The notes beneath the pieces were generated by a model. The model was not told where the DNA came from, did no database searches, and saw nothing but the letters and a program-made list of their open reading frames with translations. 64,000 nt of DNA from Physella acuta (lineage: Eukaryota > Mollusca > Gastropoda > Physidae), in assembly GCF_028476545.1 (NCBI RefSeq), contig NW_026731777.1, positions 1 through 64,000 on the forward strand. The letters are read 5' to 3'. Positions 60,490 through 64,000 of the stretch are shown here, piece by piece. Positions within the stretch are counted from its first letter, which is position 1. Each line of letters starts with the position of its first letter. Made by a program: the position numbers and the translations under genes.

Positions 60490-60605
60490 GGGGAGGCGTA
60501 GTCCAACGGTAGAGAGCCAGGCAGCTAACCCAAAAGTCTCGAGTGCGAATCCGGGTTCAAATCAGTAGAACGTCCCTGAGTCCACCCAGATATGATGGGG
60601 TGTGA
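60490..60605 (+). mobile_element. tRNA-derived SINE, 3'-truncated
   Basis: Head GGCGTAGTCCAACGGTAGAG, B box GGGTTCAAATC, then GTAGAACGTCCCTGAGTCCA as in 14067 and 9847. It stops within the body at about 60605. Confidence 0.8.
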
Positions 60606-61090
60606 AGCGGAGGTTGAGGCTAAATTAAATTTTCTAATTTAATTTTAAAACATGGATGCTCATTTTTATTTTGACAACGACCTTGAGCAATAGTTAACAC
60701 TCAAGCAATTAATTAAGCAAAGATTCTTTTCTTATGTGTTTGAAGCTTTGCCTGTATATCTTTCTCTAGAAAGTTTTTATTTATCGATGTTTTAAAACAC
60801 AGTGATCTGCTTACCAGTGTATGTAATAGCATCTATTTGTATAAAGGTTGGATATAGTGGTTTGTGGGCTGGACGTTGAGCTGTAGTTGTAAACTGGGGT
60901 GTAACTATACGTTGATTTTTTTTATGTTGACGTATAATTGTAAGTTAGGTTGTTATAACTGTAAATTGAGGAGTAAACGTTTGTAAAAGTAAATTACATG
61001 AACCACAATGGGATAAAGCAGTTGATAAGATGATTCTTGATAAATGACAAGCAGGGCTCTGACACATGACATGATGGACACTGACAGATC
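60606..61090. other. Non-coding DNA
   Basis: TGTAAACTG- and GTAACTATACGTTGA-like words are loosely repeated. No gene. Confidence 0.5.
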
Positions 61091-61099
61091 ACATGATGG

Positions 61100-61695
61100 A
61101 CACTGACTAGTTGGATACTGACCAGTTGGATACTGACCAGTTGGATAATGACAAGTTAGATACTGACTAGTTGGATACTGACCAGTTGGATACTGACCAG
61201 TTGGATACTGACCAGTTGGATACTGACTAGTTGGATACTGACTAGTTGGGTACTGACCAGTTGGATACTGACCAGGTGGATACTGACAAGTTGGATACTG
61301 ACCAGTTGGATACTGACCAGTTGGATACTGACCAGTTGGGTACTGACCAGTTGGATAATGACAAGTTAGATACTGACTAGTTGGATACTGACCAGTTGGA
61401 TACTGACCAGTTGGATACTGACCAGTTGGATACTGACTAGTTGGATACTGACCAGTTGGGTACTGACCAGTTGGATACTGACCAGGTGGATACTGACTAG
61501 TTGGATACTGACCAGTTGGATACTGACCAGTTGGATACTGACCAGTTGGGTACTGACCAGTTGGATACTGACCAGTTGGATACTGACCAGTTGGATACTG
61601 ACCAGTTGGATACTGACCGTTTGGGTATTGACCAGTCGGATACTGACCAGTTGGATACTGACCAGTTGGATACTGACCGTTTGGGTATTGACCAG
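61100..61695. repeat. Minisatellite, 15-bp unit, left half
   Basis: About 40 units of TTGGATACTGACCAG. Higher-order markers TTGGATAATGACAAGTTAGA at 61142 and 61351 are 210 bp (14 units) apart. The same markers recur in the right half. Confidence 0.97.
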
Positions 61696-62479
61696 TGTGA
61701 CCTACTTAGGTCGAGTCATTTTTATTTTGACATTGTATAATTCCTTATATGGAATGATGGTGTAACACCTGGGGTTTTTCCACTGACTTATTAAGGTGTT
61801 TGAGACATAGAAATTTTCCATTAAAATCTGATTGAATGATTCTGATCAGATGATTATCCCAACCAATGGCGACATGAGTTGAGGATAACCTCCCCTGTCA
61901 CAGAAGTCTTTAATTGCTCTGCACACTCGCAACACGAGGCAGTTTATCTTGACCTGGCAGTCTACGAGGCAGTTTTACCTTGATCAGGCAGCCGTCCATA
62001 TTGTCCGGCTATAGACTCTGACCATTTGAACGTGAGAGTACTTAAGACCTGTGTGTGCCTTGCTTTCTTCAGTTGATTTAGTCTTCTAGTTTAATATTAC
62101 TTGTCGCTAAGTAAGTCTTGAAGCTACAGCAGTGTTGTGTGGCCTGTGGCTGTTCTTTAGACAGTGTAGAAATCTGTGATAGTGTTTTTTTCCTGCATTT
62201 TGTAAGTTGGGTTTTGATATTGTATACATTAAATATTTTATCTAGTTCATCTTTGTGTTCTGCCACAACTGTGTTCGCTGATTAAAAGGTCGTATGTAGA
62301 TTGGATGAGTGTTAATTACAATAGTATCACTAGCTTCCCTAGACATTAAATTCGAGCCCTAGTGGGTCGTTGTGTTAAGTGTTCATCCACTTAGGCCGTA
62401 AGGCATTTGCATATGACCCCGAAAAAAGAATCCGGGGACGTTCTCCTTCTATTTGGCTGATAGATAGGTTAACGTTACA
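61696..62479 (+). mobile_element. Fossil solo-LTR-like sequence splitting the 15-bp array
   Basis: A 784-bp sequence beginning TGTGACC and ending GTTACA, with CCAG on both sides (61692-61695, 62480-62483) where the array unit is cut and resumed. Size, TG..CA ends and a 4-bp duplication fit a solo LTR of a Ty3/Gypsy-like element. No internal region is attached. It must be younger than the array. Confidence 0.55.
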
Positions 62480-63397
62480 CCAGTTGGATACTGACCAGTT
62501 GGGTACTGACCAGTTGGATACTGACCAGTTGGATACTGACCAGTTGGATACTGACCAGTTGGATACTGACCAGTTGGATACTGACTAGTTGGAAACTGAC
62601 CAGTTGGATACTGACCAGTTGGATACTGACCAGTCGGATACTGACCAGTTGGATACTGACTAGTTGGATACTGACCAGATGGATACTGACTAGTTGGATA
62701 CTGACCAGTTGGATACTGACCGTTTGGGTATTGACCAGTTGGATACTGACCAGTTGGATACTGACCAGTTGGATACTGACTAGTTGGATACTGACCAGTT
62801 GGATACTGACCAGTTGGATACTGACCAGTTGGATACTGACCAGTTGGATACTGACCAGTTGGATAATGACAAGTTAGATACTGACTAGTTGGATACTGAC
62901 CAGTTGGATACTGACCAGTTGGATACTGACCAGTTGGATACTGACTAGTTGGATACTGACTAGTTGGGTACTGACCAGTTGGATACTGACCAGGTGGATA
63001 CTGACTAGTTGGATACTGACCAGTTGGATACTGACCAGTTGGATACTGACCAGTTGGGTACTGACCAGTTGGATACTGACCAGTTGGATACATACCAGTT
63101 GGATACTGACCAGTTGGATACTGACTAGTTGGATACTGACCAGTTGGATACTGACTAGTTGGATACTGACCAGTTGGATACTGACCAGTTGGATACTGAC
63201 CAGTTGGATACTGACCAGTTGGATACTGACCAGTTGGATAATGAAAAGTTAGATACTGACTTGTTGGATACTGACCAGTTGGATACTGACCAGTTGGATA
63301 CTGACCAGTTGGATACTGACTAGTTGGATACTGACCAGTTGGATACTGACCAGTTGGATACTGACCAGTTGGATACTGACCAGTTGGATACTGACAT
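62480..63397. repeat. Minisatellite, 15-bp unit, right half
   Basis: About 60 units of TTGGATACTGACCAG. Markers TTGGATAATGACAAGTTAGA (62862), GGTGGATACTG (62992) and GACCGTTTGGGTATTGACC (62719) also occur in the left half. Long frames of (Tyr-Pro-Thr-Gly-Gln)n on the minus strand are artefacts. Confidence 0.97.
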
Positions 63398-63411
63398 TTT
63401 TATCTAATGCT

Positions 63412-63816
63412 CCTGTTATGGCTGCTCCAGATTTCAGCAAGCCCTTTAAACTTGCCATTGATGCTAGCAACTTAGCCATTGGCTCAGTCCTATTTCAAGA
63501 AGACAACATGGGGATTGACCATCCCATCGCTTTTTTTTCCAGGAAGTTAAATGAGAACCAAAAGAATTACTCTACTATTGAAAAAGAAGCTTTAGCTTTG
63601 GTTTTGTCCTTACAACATTTTGAAGTCTATGTCTCTTCTTCAACCAATCCAGTCAGAGTGTTTTCTGACCATGATCCCCTGAAATTTACCTCTAAGTTAG
63701 GACAGACAAATCAAAGAATATTGAGATGGTGTTTATATTTCCAAAATTTTAATCTGGAAATTTCACACATTAAGGGTAGTGATAATGTTGTGGCTGATTG
63801 TTTGTCAAGGATGTAA
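63412..63816 (+). mobile_element. Fossil Ty3/Gypsy RNase H piece
   Basis: An open stretch of about 132 residues that matches the RNase H region following reverse transcriptase in Ty3/Gypsy elements (DASNLAIGSVLFQ, IAFFSRKLNENQKNYS, EKEALALVLSLQHFE, VFSDHDPLKF, SHIKGSDNVVADCLSR). The upstream reverse transcriptase is not present next to it: the 15-bp array begins 20 bp away. It is a broken fragment; its limited decay suggests a relatively recent insertion. Confidence 0.9.
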
Positions 63817-64000
63817 AATCTTATTGCACACATTGATCATGTGACATGTTTTGTGGTTCATTAAGACCATACACAAGTGTTGTGTTTTCACATGAAAATG
63901 AGTGGTATGAGTTTTGAATTTTTCAAAATTCCAATCCTGTTGAATATTTTGTTTATTTTCAGGTGAACCTTAATTAAAGGTGGTTTTTGATTATATGTAA
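63817..64000. other. Sequence downstream of the RNase H piece
   Basis: No further domain can be identified before the window ends. Confidence 0.4.

Noticed and set aside
62449-63093. 214-residue (Tyr-Pro-Thr-Gly-Gln)n frame
   Set aside because: Resembles adhesive or elastic repeat proteins, but lacks a signal peptide and unique ends, and arises from a 15-bp array with all phases open.

Overview
This window looks like nuclear DNA of an invertebrate animal, most likely a mollusc and perhaps a heterobranch freshwater or marine snail. It is AT-rich and intron-bearing. It has tRNA-derived SINEs, many small hAT-type DNA transposons, long TA microsatellites and frequent CTAGATCT and AGGCCTA words. 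Its one plausible host gene resembles a trypsin-like family I associate with snails. The organism call is inference; nothing here names a species. There are no bacterial operons and no CRISPR.

Region by region. 1-9 kb: minisatellites, two hAT MITEs with exact 8-bp target duplications (1775-2019, 5213-5396), a solo-LTR-like fossil set in a TA tract, and a truncated MULE transposase (7296-7882). 9-11.6 kb: the only convincing host gene, a spliced gene starting Met-Gly-Asn (possible N-myristoylation) with a trypsin-like domain; its intron holds an interspersed repeat that itself carries a SINE. 11.6-20.7 kb: large minisatellites (periods 35, 28, 45, 36, 48 and 37 bp), one of which was hit by both a hAT element and a SINE. 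20.7-31 kb: transposon relics, a 61-bp near-perfect palindrome, and two copies of an unnamed repeat. 31.45-34.70 kb: a nearly complete autonomous hAT-like transposon with one intron and one in-frame stop. 34.8-52.5 kb: a stretch where I estimate by hand that about 60 percent is tandem arrays, about nineteen in a row, lying in and between decayed coding pieces. One set of pieces (plus strand, 43.4-45.0 kb) is a Mutator-like transposase. The other (minus strand, 52.4-47.2 kb) is an uncharacterised protein family. 52.5-59.5 kb: AT-rich DNA with a foldback element, MITEs and repeat copies. 59.6-64 kb: 17-bp and 15-bp minisatellites, a solo-LTR-like fossil splitting the latter, a SINE, and a fossil Ty3/Gypsy RNase H piece at the right edge.

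The strongest biological signal is not a gene cassette. It is a genome process: short local segments, including pieces of coding sequence, have been amplified in place into more than thirty different minisatellites (about 30 percent of the window by hand estimate). Transposons then landed in these arrays and left clean target-site duplications. The host-gene candidate (9426-11320) and the array whose every unit is a perfect hairpin (38930-39370) are the other items most worth a second look.
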